Shown in pieces: positions 7,611-15,374 of a DNA stretch of 19,161 bases. Source of the DNA: Fibrobacter sp. UBA1765 (GTDB taxonomy: Bacteria; Fibrobacterota; Fibrobacteria; Fibrobacterales; Fibrobacteraceae); the NCBI GenBank assembly GCA_002314675.1, contig DCGZ01000011.1, forward strand, positions 1-19,161, written 5' to 3'. The notes under the pieces are model-generated. The model ran no database searches and was not told where the DNA came from. It saw only the letters and a list, made by a program, of their open reading frames with translations. How positions within the stretch are numbered: the stretch's first letter is position 1; each line of letters opens with the position of its first letter. The translations under genes were made by a program, and so were the position numbers.

Positions 7611-8816
7611 TTATACACCAAGCTTTTCAGCAACAAAGTTCACGACACCCAAGGCAAGGTCACGCTTTGCCCCAAGTTTTGGAGCCACGGCATGTTCGTT
7701 TGCCTTCACAAAAGAAAACGCAACGGTATCTTTGCCAAAGCCGCTGCCGTTTGCAACCGGAGTATTCAAGACAAGCATGTCAGCCCCGCTCTTTGCAAGT
7801 TTTTCATCTGCATGGTGTTCTACATCTGCAGTTTCAAGAGCAAAGCCAACAATAACCTGTTTTAAATTGCCAGAATTCCTTGCAGCAACGCAGTCGCGCA
7901 AAATATTTGGATTGGGAACAAGTTCCAAAGTTAATTGGCTTCTGCTATCCTTGATCTTTTCATCGGCGGGATTTGCAGGGCGATAATCTGCAACTGCTGC
8001 ACAATGAACAAGTGCGTCAAAATTTTTGGAAAGTTCAAGAACCGTATCGTGCATTTGTACAGCGCTTCGAACACAAATAACTTCTACACCACAAGGTACT
8101 TTAGCTTCCATTGGGCCAGCAACCAAAGTGACATCAAAGCCGGCCTGCAAAAATTCACTTGCAAGGGCCACGCCTGTTTTACCGCTTGAGCAATTCGAAA
8201 TATAACGGACCGGGTCAATAGCTTCTTCTGTACGACCAACGGTAATCAAGACCTTTTTTCCATTCTTAGGCCTGGATTCCTCATAAGCCTTGAGTGCATC
8301 TACAATTTCTGCGGGTTCAAGCATTCTGCCAGCACCAACCTCGCCACAGGCAAGTTCACCGGACGGACTCTGCAAAATATGTACACCGAAAGTTTCCAAA
8401 GTTTTCAAGTTCTTTTGAACTGCAGGCGACATGAACATCGTCGTATTCATGGCCGGAGCAATCCACTTAGCTCCGGCACACGCCATAAAGCAAAGTGAAA
8501 CCGGTTCGTCAGCAATTCCATTTGCCATTCTGCCAATTGTATTTGCTGAACACGGAGCTACAAGGAACAAATCAGCCCAACGGGGGAAATCGATATGCTG
8601 AAAAGGACGAGCTTCTACAGCGCCGTTTTCAGTATACACTGGGCATTTTGAAAGAGATGCAAATGTAAGCGGCTGAACAAACTTTGTAGCCGAAGGGGTC
8701 ATCGCGACTCTAACTTCAGCACCTTCACGCTGTAAAAGTCTTAAAAGCTCAGCAGCCTTATAAGCTGCAATACCGCCCGTAACACCGAGCAAAATATGTT
8801 TGCCATTCAAATTCAT
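7611..8816 (-). CDS. coaBC: Bifunctional phosphopantothenoylcysteine decarboxylase / phosphopantothenate-cysteine ligase
   Basis: Bifunctional enzyme of 401 residues that joins 4'-phosphopantothenate to cysteine using CTP and then decarboxylates the product with FMN, two consecutive steps of coenzyme A synthesis. The CoaC half (1-180) has LGVTGGIAAYK at 10-20, His74 in QHID, the substrate motif PAMN at 121-124 and the flap GELACGEVGAGRM at 153-165 with active-site Cys157. The CoaB half (188-401) begins with KKVLITVGRTEEAIDPVRYI, followed by NCSSGKTG at 208-215, and has AAVADYRP and KIKDS later. Length is normal. The ATG at 8816 has no strong SD. A -10-like TATAAT is seen upstream. The gene is followed with one base spacing by the uracil-DNA-glycosylase-like gene. 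Confidence 0.97.
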   Translation of the reverse strand: MNLNGKHILLGVTGGIAAYKAAELLRLLQREGAEVRVAMTPSATKFVQPLTFASLSKCPVYTENGAVEARPFQHIDFPRWADLFLVAPCSANTIGRMANGIADEPVSLCFMACAGAKWIAPAMNTTMFMSPAVQKNLKTLETFGVHILQSPSGELACGEVGAGRMLEPAEIVDALKAYEESRPKNGKKVLITVGRTEEAIDPVRYISNCSSGKTGVALASEFLQAGFDVTLVAGPMEAKVPCGVEVICVRSAVQMHDTVLELSKNFDALVHCAAVADYRPANPADEKIKDSRSQLTLELVPNPNILRDCVAARNSGNLKQVIVGFALETADVEHHADEKLAKSGADMLVLNTPVANGSGFGKDTVAFSFVKANEHAVAPKLGAKRDLALGVVNFVAEKLGV

Positions 8817-8884
8817 AAAAACAAAGGTAGAAACAATTCTGGATAATGATTCATAAGTAACGAATAATGAACGGCGATTAGAGA

Positions 8885-8890
8885 ATTATA
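8885..8890 (-). promoter_or_regulatory. Possible -10 box for coaBC
   Basis: The minus strand reads a perfect TATAAT here, which would give a leader of about 60 nt to the coaBC start. No good -35 box is present at the correct distance (TAAAAA at 17 nt), so this is a tentative call based on the -10 match and on the terminator lying just upstream. Confidence 0.35.
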
Positions 8891-8917
8891 AACAGTGATA
8901 CCGGAGCTTTTTATGAC

Positions 8918-8951
8918 AAAAAATAGAGACTTGCGAAATTCACAAATCTCT
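8918..8951 (-). terminator. Rho-independent terminator of the pectate lyase gene
   Basis: On the minus strand AGAGATTTG pairs with CAAGTCTCT (nine pairs including one T-G wobble) around a 9-nt loop, followed by ATTTTTTG. It starts about 22 bases after the pectate lyase stop codon at 8974 and separates that gene from coaBC. Confidence 0.8.
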
Positions 8952-8973
8952 GTTTTACTACAAAGTAATATTC

Positions 8974-11900
8974 TTATTTTTGAACTTTTATAGTTTTATT
9001 AAAGCGTGAGTTCTGCATTGTGCCACGGATATTCACAATGTAAAGACCTCTACCATAGTTTTGCAAGTTTACAATTGCAGAGCCATCGCCTACAACAGAC
9101 TTAGACTGCATCAAATTCTTGCCGCTTAAATCAGTCACGATGATTTTTGCATTATTCGGTATTCCACTCAAGTATACGATTCCATTCGAAACCATCGCAT
9201 TGAATTTTGTGAATTTTTCAAAACCAATTGCATCAGGATCTTCTGAATCTTCAGGATTTTCTGAAGGTATTTCCGCAGTGCTATCTGTTACCGTGATCAC
9301 GCCGCTCTTTGAATAAGCTTCGCCAATTTCACCAACAGTCGTGACTGTAAAAGCATAATCACCGGCTGTCGCGACAACAATGCCCGAAATGGATATTTTC
9401 TTTTCAGCATTATCTATGTTGAAATCGATACCATCCGGAAGACCAGTGATTTCAACAGTTTCTGCGTTTTCCCATGTGTAGCAGAAGTCTACAATTGGAC
9501 TACCCTTTTCTACGATCTGCTTAGAAGAACCTGCACCGCACTTTGCAATAGTAGCGGTTTTCACTACAGGTTCTGTTGCAGCCAGTTTCTGCGTAACACC
9601 AATCTTGCGGGAATAGGTATCGCCTGCATTATCCTTCAGGGTAAAGGTGATGTAGCCAACACCAGCAAAAGTGTCAGATAGTTTCACCGTCATCTTGGAG
9701 CCGCTTACCGTTGCAGTTACGCCACTAGGCACGTTGGAAACGCTATAAGTTCCGCCGTCATAGCCCTTGGTGTACTGCGAAAGATCGATGGTCTGGGTTT
9801 CACCCTTTTCGAAGGTGAAGTTGGCGCGAGCGAGCCATTCCAGGTAGCGTTCCAGTTCCGTCCAGCCGTCACCAAGACGATCCTTGTTGGCATCACTGAA
9901 ATCACCGCTTTTAGAAGCCGCGTTCAGGCCGTACATATTTTCCCACCAGTCCGGAAGGCCGTCAGCATCGGAGTCGTAATCATTTGCCATGCTTACGCTA
10001 GGGTAATTTTCGAGACCGCCCACGTCGCTTTCGCGGTCGGGAATGCCGGGCTTCTTGCCTACAGAACCTGTGTACTTGTAAGTGCCGGTCTTGACTTCGT
10101 TAATCATGCGGGCATCGTGATCGTCAATGACAGTGCGGTTCAGGCCCACATCGCTTAGAACGTCCTTGTAGGCTGCCTTTGCGCTCTGGATTGTGGCGTA
10201 GGAATCAAAGTAAGGCTTGTTGACGAACACTGTCCAGTTCAGTACCTGCTTATCGTACTTCTGGTATTCGCGACCGCAGTTGTCGTTGGTGCCATCGCAT
10301 GTGAAGGAACCGTTCGCCGCCTGCAGCACATTGTTATGGTAGTAGTATTCCTGGGTTCCGCCGCCGGTACCTTCCAGCTGAGCGCGGAGTGTGTAGCCAT
10401 GCAATGTGGTGGCAGCCCCTTCCTTATAGTAATTGCCAACGAAGTTCACATTGTGAGCGCCACCGTCGGTTACGCGGTCCACCCAGTTGTAAACCACATT
10501 GTTGAAAATGTCCAGCTTGCCGGCGTAATTTCCAGAGGCATCTAGGCCGCCGCCCATGCTCCAGTTACGGCCATCATTATGAGCAAGCAAGTTGTGATGG
10601 AAACTGCCGACGTCGCCCCCGATGGTTGCGGCATACCCGTGGGCCGTTCCTGCAGGATAATTTGGGTGGCCTGCAATATTCAGCGCTTCGGAAATGAGGG
10701 TGCGCTGCAATGTGATGTTCTTTGCTCCACGGCTGCTGAACGCTTCGTCGGTAGTCCAGCTGATGGAGGAATGGTCAATAATGCTATGGTTTGCGCCAGT
10801 AATTCCCATGCCGTCAAGACCGCGGTTCTGTTCCTCAGTGGTGGCGGCATACCCGCGACGCACTCGCATAAAGCGGACAACGCAATCGTTACCGGTAATA
10901 CCGAAGGGTGCGCCTGTAATAGTAATGCCCTTGCCGGGTGCCGTCTGGCCTGCTACAGTCACATAGTTACTGCTCAGCACTAGACGGGATTTGAGATTGA
11001 TAACGCCTGCCACCTTGAATACGATGGTGCGGGGGCCGATATCGTTGGTAACAGCTTCACGGAAAGATCCCGCACCGGAATCGTTCAAGTTGGTAACGTA
11101 AACCACCTTGCCGCCGCGGCCTCCTACAGCGTTACGGCCATAACCTTCGGCACCGTCAAAAGCCACACGGCCAATACGGAATCGCCACACGTCGCCCTTG
11201 GTGATAACGCCGTTTGCATCCACTTCATCTACTCGCCAGAAGTAAGTATTCAGCGGAGTTGCGCTAGAAATTTTATAAGTCGTTGCAGTCTGCTCGCCCT
11301 TAAATTCTGGAGATTGCAATCCTGCTGCAGCCACCGTCGCAGAATCTGTTCCAAAGTAAACTTGATGCTTCTGAGCGTTCTTGGCTGCAGTCCAGGCCAA
11401 AGTCAGTGCGCCGTTATTATGAGCTGCATGATCATCCAAATTGCTTGGAACAGGAGCACTTGCCTGAGAAGCAGTGTTCGCTACATTCAAGGCAAAGCCA
11501 TTCAATGTCACATTGCGGAAAGTTGCATTAGAAGTGCTAGGCACAAACTTCACTGTAGCCGTCCCTGCAGTGCCAACGGTAAAAGAAACGTAAGCAGTTG
11601 CAGCTTCTTCTGTAGAAAGTGCTCGATTCGATGGAGTAACGGTTGTGACCTTTGAACCATTCACGTACACATCAATCTTGCTGTAAGTAAAGGCGGTGGG
11701 TGCGTCCACATTGTTTAAATAAGCAAGAAGCGTATGAGTTCCTGCACTCAAACCTGCAAAAGAAAGGCTAATTTCGCCGCCGGCGTTCCCTTCTTCAACA
11801 AAAATGCCATCACCAACAAGCTTTGCATAACTTGGAGCTTGTACAGCAGCCTTGTACCAGTTGGTCTTCAAGTTGGTACCGGCACTGCCCTTTGCGACCG

Positions 11901-12090
11901 TAATTTTCACACCACTAATAGTGGTATCTTTTGAGCTTACGCCGGTTACAACCCATGGAATATAGTTTGCTTCTGAAACTTCACTTGTATTTCGGCCGCT
12001 CTGGTCAAAATCAACCTTTATTACCGGCGAACCCGCAAAAACATTTGCAGCAACACCAAAGGCAAACATAGGAACAAACATTTTTTTCAT
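8974..12090 (-). CDS. Secreted multidomain pectate lyase (PL1 type) with FN3 and C-terminal sorting domain
   Basis: Exported protein of 1038 residues expected to cleave pectate by beta-elimination. From ATG 12090, residues 1-19 are a signal peptide (KKMFVPMFAFGVAANVFA), preferred over a GTG four codons earlier that overlaps the GTGGGA ribosome site. About 20-200 form a beta-rich, possibly carbohydrate-binding domain; 212-306 a fibronectin type III domain; 308-690 the parallel beta-helix catalytic domain with GAEGYGRNAVGGRGGKVVYV at 313-332 and the PL1-like HSIIDHSSISWTTDE at 435-449. DYDSDADGLPDWWE at 704-717 is a thrombospondin-3-like calcium loop. Two Ig/cadherin-like domains (about 755-935), an acidic Ser/Pro/Glu linker and an 80-residue C-terminal domain follow, the last resembling type IX secretion sorting domains. 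Fibrobacter uses such lyases to expose cellulose. Catalytic residues were not verified individually. The catalytic part is clearly richer in G+C than both ends. Confidence 0.9.
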   Translation of the reverse strand: MKKMFVPMFAFGVAANVFAGSPVIKVDFDQSGRNTSEVSEANYIPWVVTGVSSKDTTISGVKITVAKGSAGTNLKTNWYKAAVQAPSYAKLVGDGIFVEEGNAGGEISLSFAGLSAGTHTLLAYLNNVDAPTAFTYSKIDVYVNGSKVTTVTPSNRALSTEEAATAYVSFTVGTAGTATVKFVPSTSNATFRNVTLNGFALNVANTASQASAPVPSNLDDHAAHNNGALTLAWTAAKNAQKHQVYFGTDSATVAAAGLQSPEFKGEQTATTYKISSATPLNTYFWRVDEVDANGVITKGDVWRFRIGRVAFDGAEGYGRNAVGGRGGKVVYVTNLNDSGAGSFREAVTNDIGPRTIVFKVAGVINLKSRLVLSSNYVTVAGQTAPGKGITITGAPFGITGNDCVVRFMRVRRGYAATTEEQNRGLDGMGITGANHSIIDHSSISWTTDEAFSSRGAKNITLQRTLISEALNIAGHPNYPAGTAHGYAATIGGDVGSFHHNLLAHNDGRNWSMGGGLDASGNYAGKLDIFNNVVYNWVDRVTDGGAHNVNFVGNYYKEGAATTLHGYTLRAQLEGTGGGTQEYYYHNNVLQAANGSFTCDGTNDNCGREYQKYDKQVLNWTVFVNKPYFDSYATIQSAKAAYKDVLSDVGLNRTVIDDHDARMINEVKTGTYKYTGSVGKKPGIPDRESDVGGLENYPSVSMANDYDSDADGLPDWWENMYGLNAASKSGDFSDANKDRLGDGWTELERYLEWLARANFTFEKGETQTIDLSQYTKGYDGGTYSVSNVPSGVTATVSGSKMTVKLSDTFAGVGYITFTLKDNAGDTYSRKIGVTQKLAATEPVVKTATIAKCGAGSSKQIVEKGSPIVDFCYTWENAETVEITGLPDGIDFNIDNAEKKISISGIVVATAGDYAFTVTTVGEIGEAYSKSGVITVTDSTAEIPSENPEDSEDPDAIGFEKFTKFNAMVSNGIVYLSGIPNNAKIIVTDLSGKNLMQSKSVVGDGSAIVNLQNYGRGLYIVNIRGTMQNSRFNKTIKVQK

Positions 12091-12187
12091 ATAAAATCCC
12101 ACTTTGGATTAACCCTGCATCAAAATCATTGCGCAAGATTTTTCAATTTTACGCACTATAAATTATTTATAAAAAAGCAAATTGGGT

Positions 12188-12215
12188 ATACTAAACATTC
12201 AAAAGGTGTTGTCAA
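12188..12215 (-). promoter_or_regulatory. Sigma70-type promoter of the pectate lyase gene
   Basis: The minus strand has a perfect TTGACA (complement of 12210-12215), a 16-nt spacer and TAGTAT (complement of 12188-12193, 4/6 match to TATAAT). Transcription would start near 12181 and give an untranslated leader of about 90 nt. It is the best promoter in the window, and its -35 box sits within the palindrome at 12207-12224. Confidence 0.65.
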
Positions 12216-12224
12216 TAGACAACA
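12207..12224. promoter_or_regulatory. Perfect palindrome overlapping the pectate lyase -35 box (candidate operator)
   Basis: TGTTGTC-AATA-GACAACA is a perfect 7+7 bp inverted repeat with a 4-bp centre. It covers the TTGACA of the pectate lyase promoter. A dimeric repressor bound here would block RNA polymerase. It lies upstream of the predicted transcription start, so it is not a hairpin of the pectate lyase mRNA, and it comes after the terminator of the kinase gene. Confidence 0.5.
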
Positions 12225-12233
12225 GAAGCAAAT

Positions 12234-12269
12234 AAAAAACGCCGCCGCATTCAAATGCAGTGGCGTTTT
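12234..12269 (-). terminator. Rho-independent terminator of the kinase gene
   Basis: On the minus strand AAAACGCCACTGCATT pairs with AATGCGGCGGCGTTTT (one mismatch and one wobble) and is followed by more T residues. It lies about 30 bases after the stop codon of the kinase gene (12298) and insulates the pectate lyase promoter downstream. Confidence 0.85.
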
Positions 12270-12297
12270 CTCGAGCCTATAAACTATTAGACTACTA

Positions 12298-13317
12298 TTA
12301 GACTAAATGATCGCAAAGGAACTTGTTTGCTTCCTTGTTTGCAGCCGGAGAATACTCTCGATACAGTTCCAGAACTGTACGCAACTGCTTTTTACCAGGC
12401 TCAATGTGCTTTGCAAAGCGTTCAATCCCCTTTGTCTTAGAAAGGAAGCAGTAAGCGCCCATTGCCTGGCAAAGCCTCTGGATAGAAGCGGCAAGGAAAG
12501 AAATCCAAAGTTCTTCATCGGTAAAGCCCGCCGTACCCGGGAATTTCTTTGTCCATTTCTTGAAGAAGTCCTGCACCAGGTCTACCGGCATCTGTACATA
12601 CGGATCCCAAAGGAGCGAAGCCAAATCATAATACTGTGAACCGCGACGCAGCCCCTGGAAATCGATAAAACCAATAGAAGCGTCATCACGGACCATTACA
12701 TTTTCAGACTGGAAATCACGATGCATAAGTACACGAGGCTGCATATCTACGGCACACGCAAGAGCGGCAAAGCCGTCTGCTACAGCATGCGGGAGTTCTG
12801 TCAAACCCAAATGCTTCTTCAAATAATTTTCTGTAAAATAATCGGTTTCCCACTTGAGTGAAGCATAGTCAAACTTGCGAGCGCCAATGTTCGGATGGCT
12901 CATGAACACAGATGAAGAGGCTACCTGCATTTTTACAAGTTCATCAATCACCTGGTCATACAAGATGCAAGCGGAAGCTCGGCGTGAGCCTTCAATCGGA
13001 GAAACTTCATCCTTCAAGGAATGGGAACCAAAGTCTTCAATTACAAGCTGGGCGGCATTAGCATCTTCAAAATAAATCTGAGGGACAGCGACATCTACGC
13101 CACGCAAGACTGCACTGAACTGCGAATAGTTCTTGAAATCTTCATTTGCGGATGGATTCGTCTGAACAACAGCAGTCTGATTACCTTCTGTTACACGATA
13201 ATAGCCACGGCCAGAGCCTGCGGAACCGGCAACATCAACCTTGGAGCCTTCTGCAAAGCCATAATTATAGAGATAAGTCTTGACGGACTCAGAAAACAAT
13301 TCAAAATCTTTTAGCAT
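12298..13317 (-). CDS. Aminoglycoside phosphotransferase-fold small-molecule kinase, AmgK-like
   Basis: Cytoplasmic kinase of 339 residues with the APH/choline-kinase fold. A glycine-rich loop GSAGSGRGYYRV lies at 31-42, the catalytic loop VLMHRDFQSENVMV at 196-209 (Asp201, Asn206), and the metal-binding IDFQ at 218-221 (Asp219), followed by GSQYYDLASLLWDPYVQMP. The form of these motifs, particularly the FIDFQG...YDLASLL stretch, is close to the cell-wall sugar kinase AmgK, which phosphorylates the anomeric position of N-acetylmuramate and N-acetylglucosamine during peptidoglycan recycling. A role in antibiotic resistance is unlikely. The ATG at 13317 follows the FISUMP gene by 45 bp, and the gene ends with a strong terminator. 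The fold is certain; the substrate is an inference, and no MurU-type nucleotidyltransferase lies next to it. Confidence 0.75.
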   Translation of the reverse strand: MLKDFELFSESVKTYLYNYGFAEGSKVDVAGSAGSGRGYYRVTEGNQTAVVQTNPSANEDFKNYSQFSAVLRGVDVAVPQIYFEDANAAQLVIEDFGSHSLKDEVSPIEGSRRASACILYDQVIDELVKMQVASSSVFMSHPNIGARKFDYASLKWETDYFTENYLKKHLGLTELPHAVADGFAALACAVDMQPRVLMHRDFQSENVMVRDDASIGFIDFQGLRRGSQYYDLASLLWDPYVQMPVDLVQDFFKKWTKKFPGTAGFTDEELWISFLAASIQRLCQAMGAYCFLSKTKGIERFAKHIEPGKKQLRTVLELYREYSPAANKEANKFLCDHLV

Positions 13318-13362
13318 AACCTGAATATAAAAAGAAATAAGTCAAAAACAAAAGGTTTTCTT

Positions 13363-13950
13363 TTATTTTTTTACGCAACGCACAGACGCAGCATAGGCTT
13401 TTGACTGCTTTGTATAGCTAAAAGCCATGGACTTCGAGGTCAAATACCATAAATAGGCATTTTCTACAGACTCCGCGTCAGCACTCCAAAAGAACGCAAA
13501 CTTATAAACATTGCCGTAAGTTTCATCATCAAAGCGGTTCCCTGCTGGCATCGCACCAAATTTCAAGGTATCATTGCCATTCGTATCTCCGGACCAGCCA
13601 TAGCTAGACTTTATCAGGTATCCTGCGTTATAGTCTTCACCTGCCGCAGTCCAAAGAGATTGAAAATCTTCCTGGTTTGCAAGCCGAAAACCTGCCGGAC
13701 AAGCCTGTTTGGCCGCAGCCCATGTATAAAGGCGACCATAAATATCGCACTGAGAATCATCATCCTTGTAACAATAGCTGCCCTCCATCTTGTAATTCAG
13801 ATTATCGGCAAGCCAGGTGCGGTCGGCAATTTTTACGGTACGGTACTTTTGCTTGTCTCGGGAATCTACGAACTGGTTAGGAGGAAGCTTTGCTGCAAAC
13901 ACTGTTGCAGTAAACAACAAAAGGAGGAATAAGGAATTAAAAAATCGCAT
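13363..13950 (-). CDS. Secreted FISUMP (Fibrobacter major paralogous) domain protein
   Basis: Small exported protein of 195 residues. Residues 1-19 are a clear signal peptide (short basic start, LFLLLLFTATVFA core). The rest is one FISUMP domain: DSRDKQKYRTVKIADRTWLA, then NLNY, a cysteine-containing CYKDDDSQCDIYGRLYTW segment, AAAKQACPAGFRLANQEDFQ, GAMPAGNRF and a terminal SVRCVKK. The spacing of aromatic residues and the four cysteines (two near 60-69, one near 83, one near the end) fit disulfide-stabilised extracellular domains. Members are abundant outer-surface proteins in Fibrobacter, with no established biochemical function. Its ATG is two bases after the stop codon of the amidohydrolase gene, so it is probably co-transcribed. 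No anchor or sorting domain is present, so it may be periplasmic or surface-associated. Confidence 0.9.
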   Translation of the reverse strand: MRFFNSLFLLLLFTATVFAAKLPPNQFVDSRDKQKYRTVKIADRTWLADNLNYKMEGSYCYKDDDSQCDIYGRLYTWAAAKQACPAGFRLANQEDFQSLWTAAGEDYNAGYLIKSSYGWSGDTNGNDTLKFGAMPAGNRFDDETYGNVYKFAFFWSADAESVENAYLWYLTSKSMAFSYTKQSKAYAASVRCVKK

Positions 13951-13952
13951 TG

Positions 13953-15194
13953 TTATACCAAACGTTTTACTACAGAATTCGCGTGAGCAAGAATGTCTTC
14001 TTCACCTTCGACACGTCCGTTTTCCATGACAAACTTGCCATTGCACATAACGTGCCTTATGCAACGGGAATCTGCCGAGTAGACCCAGTTAGAAATTAAA
14101 TGATAATTTGGAACAAGGCGTTCATTATTCATGTCAATGAGCAGGCAATCTGCCAGGCGGCCTTCCGCTATTTCACCGGCATCAAATCCGTATGCAAGAG
14201 CCGCATTGCGGGTTGCCATTTGCAAAGCCATTTCTGCAGGCAAAACTTCCGGGTCATTCACCTTCGCAAGCACGGCAGCAATTTTCATTTCTTCGTGCAT
14301 GTCAAGGTTATTATTCGAAGATGCGCCATCGGTTCCAAGGGCAATTTTCATACCGCTCTTGATAGCACCAGCCATCGGGAAAATGCCACTTGCAAGCTTT
14401 AAGTTAGACATTGGATTATGAACCGCTGTAGAACCAGATTCAGCAAGCAAGCGCATATCATTTTCATCAATATGCACGCAATGGGCAGCCACAAAATTCT
14501 TGCCAAGTGCACCAACATCAGCCATCAATGCGACAGGAGATTTTCCATATTTTGCATAACAGTCTGAAACCTCTTGAGCCGTTTCGGCAAGATGGGTATG
14601 AAGAACCAAGCCTTCGTCTTGAGCGACCTGGGCACAGCGTTCGTAAAGTTTTGCCCCGCAGGTATAAATCGCATGCGGCATGGCAGCAATCTTAACCAAG
14701 TCAGATTCGTATTCCTTGTGGTTCTTCAAAAATTCAAAGTTCTCTTCTACATGGGTAAGTGAATCAAGATTTTCCGCAATGGTCACACCAACTGTCGCAC
14801 GAACACCCATTTCTTTCGCAGCACGAATCGTGTTGGTTCGACGCCAATACATATCAGAAAAGAACACCGTTCCTGACTTGATCATTTCTAGAATTGCAAG
14901 GCGTGAACCAGCGTAAATCAGTTCATCATCGAGTTTAGCCTCGGTCGGCCAAATGTATTCCGAAAGCCATTTGAACAACGGCATGTCATCGGCAAAGCCA
15001 CGAAGGAGCGTCATTGCGGCATGGCAATGTGCGTTGTAGAACGGAGGAAGAATCGCAAGTCCAGAGCAATCCACGACCTTGGCATCAACAGAAGCAATAG
15101 TATTCGCAGCGGCAATGGTCTTGAACTTGTTTCCTTCTACAAGGATATCGCATTGCTTGGAATTGTGCAAGATATTTTTTAAAAGTGTATTCAT
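13953..15194 (-). CDS. mtaD: Amidohydrolase, 5-methylthioadenosine/S-adenosylhomocysteine deaminase type
   Basis: Cytoplasmic metal-dependent deaminase of 413 residues of the ATZ/TRZ (MtaD) group, which deaminates S-adenosylhomocysteine, methylthioadenosine or adenosine in nucleoside and methionine salvage. Metal and catalytic motifs are all present: AHCHAA at 55-60 (His56, His58), HTHLAET at 199-205 (His201, Glu204), AHCVH at 237-241 (His238) and LGTDGASSNNNLDM at 286-299 (Asp289). TLLRGFADDMPLFKWLSEYIWPTE at 62-85 is the substrate-lid region typical of the group. Length is normal. Related enzymes deaminate guanine, cytosine or triazines, so the substrate is by family only. It heads a probable unit with the FISUMP and kinase genes; its own start at 15194 has no clear SD. 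Confidence 0.88.
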   Translation of the reverse strand: MNTLLKNILHNSKQCDILVEGNKFKTIAAANTIASVDAKVVDCSGLAILPPFYNAHCHAAMTLLRGFADDMPLFKWLSEYIWPTEAKLDDELIYAGSRLAILEMIKSGTVFFSDMYWRRTNTIRAAKEMGVRATVGVTIAENLDSLTHVEENFEFLKNHKEYESDLVKIAAMPHAIYTCGAKLYERCAQVAQDEGLVLHTHLAETAQEVSDCYAKYGKSPVALMADVGALGKNFVAAHCVHIDENDMRLLAESGSTAVHNPMSNLKLASGIFPMAGAIKSGMKIALGTDGASSNNNLDMHEEMKIAAVLAKVNDPEVLPAEMALQMATRNAALAYGFDAGEIAEGRLADCLLIDMNNERLVPNYHLISNWVYSADSRCIRHVMCNGKFVMENGRVEGEEDILAHANSVVKRLV

Positions 15195-15374
15195 AAAATT
15201 ACTCTAGATTGCTTCACTGTCGTTCGCAATGACAAGGAAAAAAGATCATTCGCTATGACAAGGGAACATTATTCGCAATGACATGGGGACTTCGTTTATA
15301 ATGATAAGCGGACATCGTTTAAAACGATATTTAGGAATAGGCATTCTTTTGGAATGAACTATTCCTAAAAAATC
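15195..15374. repeat. Repeat-rich intergenic region with degenerate tandem units and hairpins
   Basis: No gene. Bases 15204-15233 repeat (inverted) the element at 90-118, core ATTGCTTCACT..CGTTCGCAATGAC. From about 15221 its end is iterated four or five times as degenerate 15-26 bp units beginning TTCGCAATGACAAGG, TTCGCTATGACAAGG, TTCGCAATGACATGG, then TTCGTTTATAATGATAAG and TCGTTTAAAACGATA. Bases 15314-15328 are a perfect odd palindrome ATCGTTT-A-AAACGAT. Confidence 0.7.
15330..15369. other. Long hairpin downstream of the MurC-like gene
   Basis: TTTAGGAATAG (15330-15340) and CTATTCCTAAA (15359-15369) form a perfect 11-bp stem, and CATTC/GAATG inside extends it. It begins six bases after the MurC-like stop codon. 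On the minus strand it is followed by ATATCG rather than a T-run, so it may protect the mRNA 3' end rather than be a standard intrinsic terminator. Confidence 0.6.

Noticed and set aside
7285..7986. Plus-strand open frame of 233 codons across the coaBC/UDG-like junction
   Set aside because: It spans two well-supported minus-strand genes, shows no recognisable domain and has no plausible ribosome site.
12090..12181. Riboswitch in the roughly 90-nt leader of the pectate lyase mRNA
   Set aside because: The leader is A/T-rich with no recognisable conserved aptamer core or terminator-type stem.
12298..13317. Aminoglycoside resistance gene
   Set aside because: The fold is that of an aminoglycoside phosphotransferase, but the motif form resembles AmgK-type sugar kinases and the gene has host-like composition in a chromosomal context.
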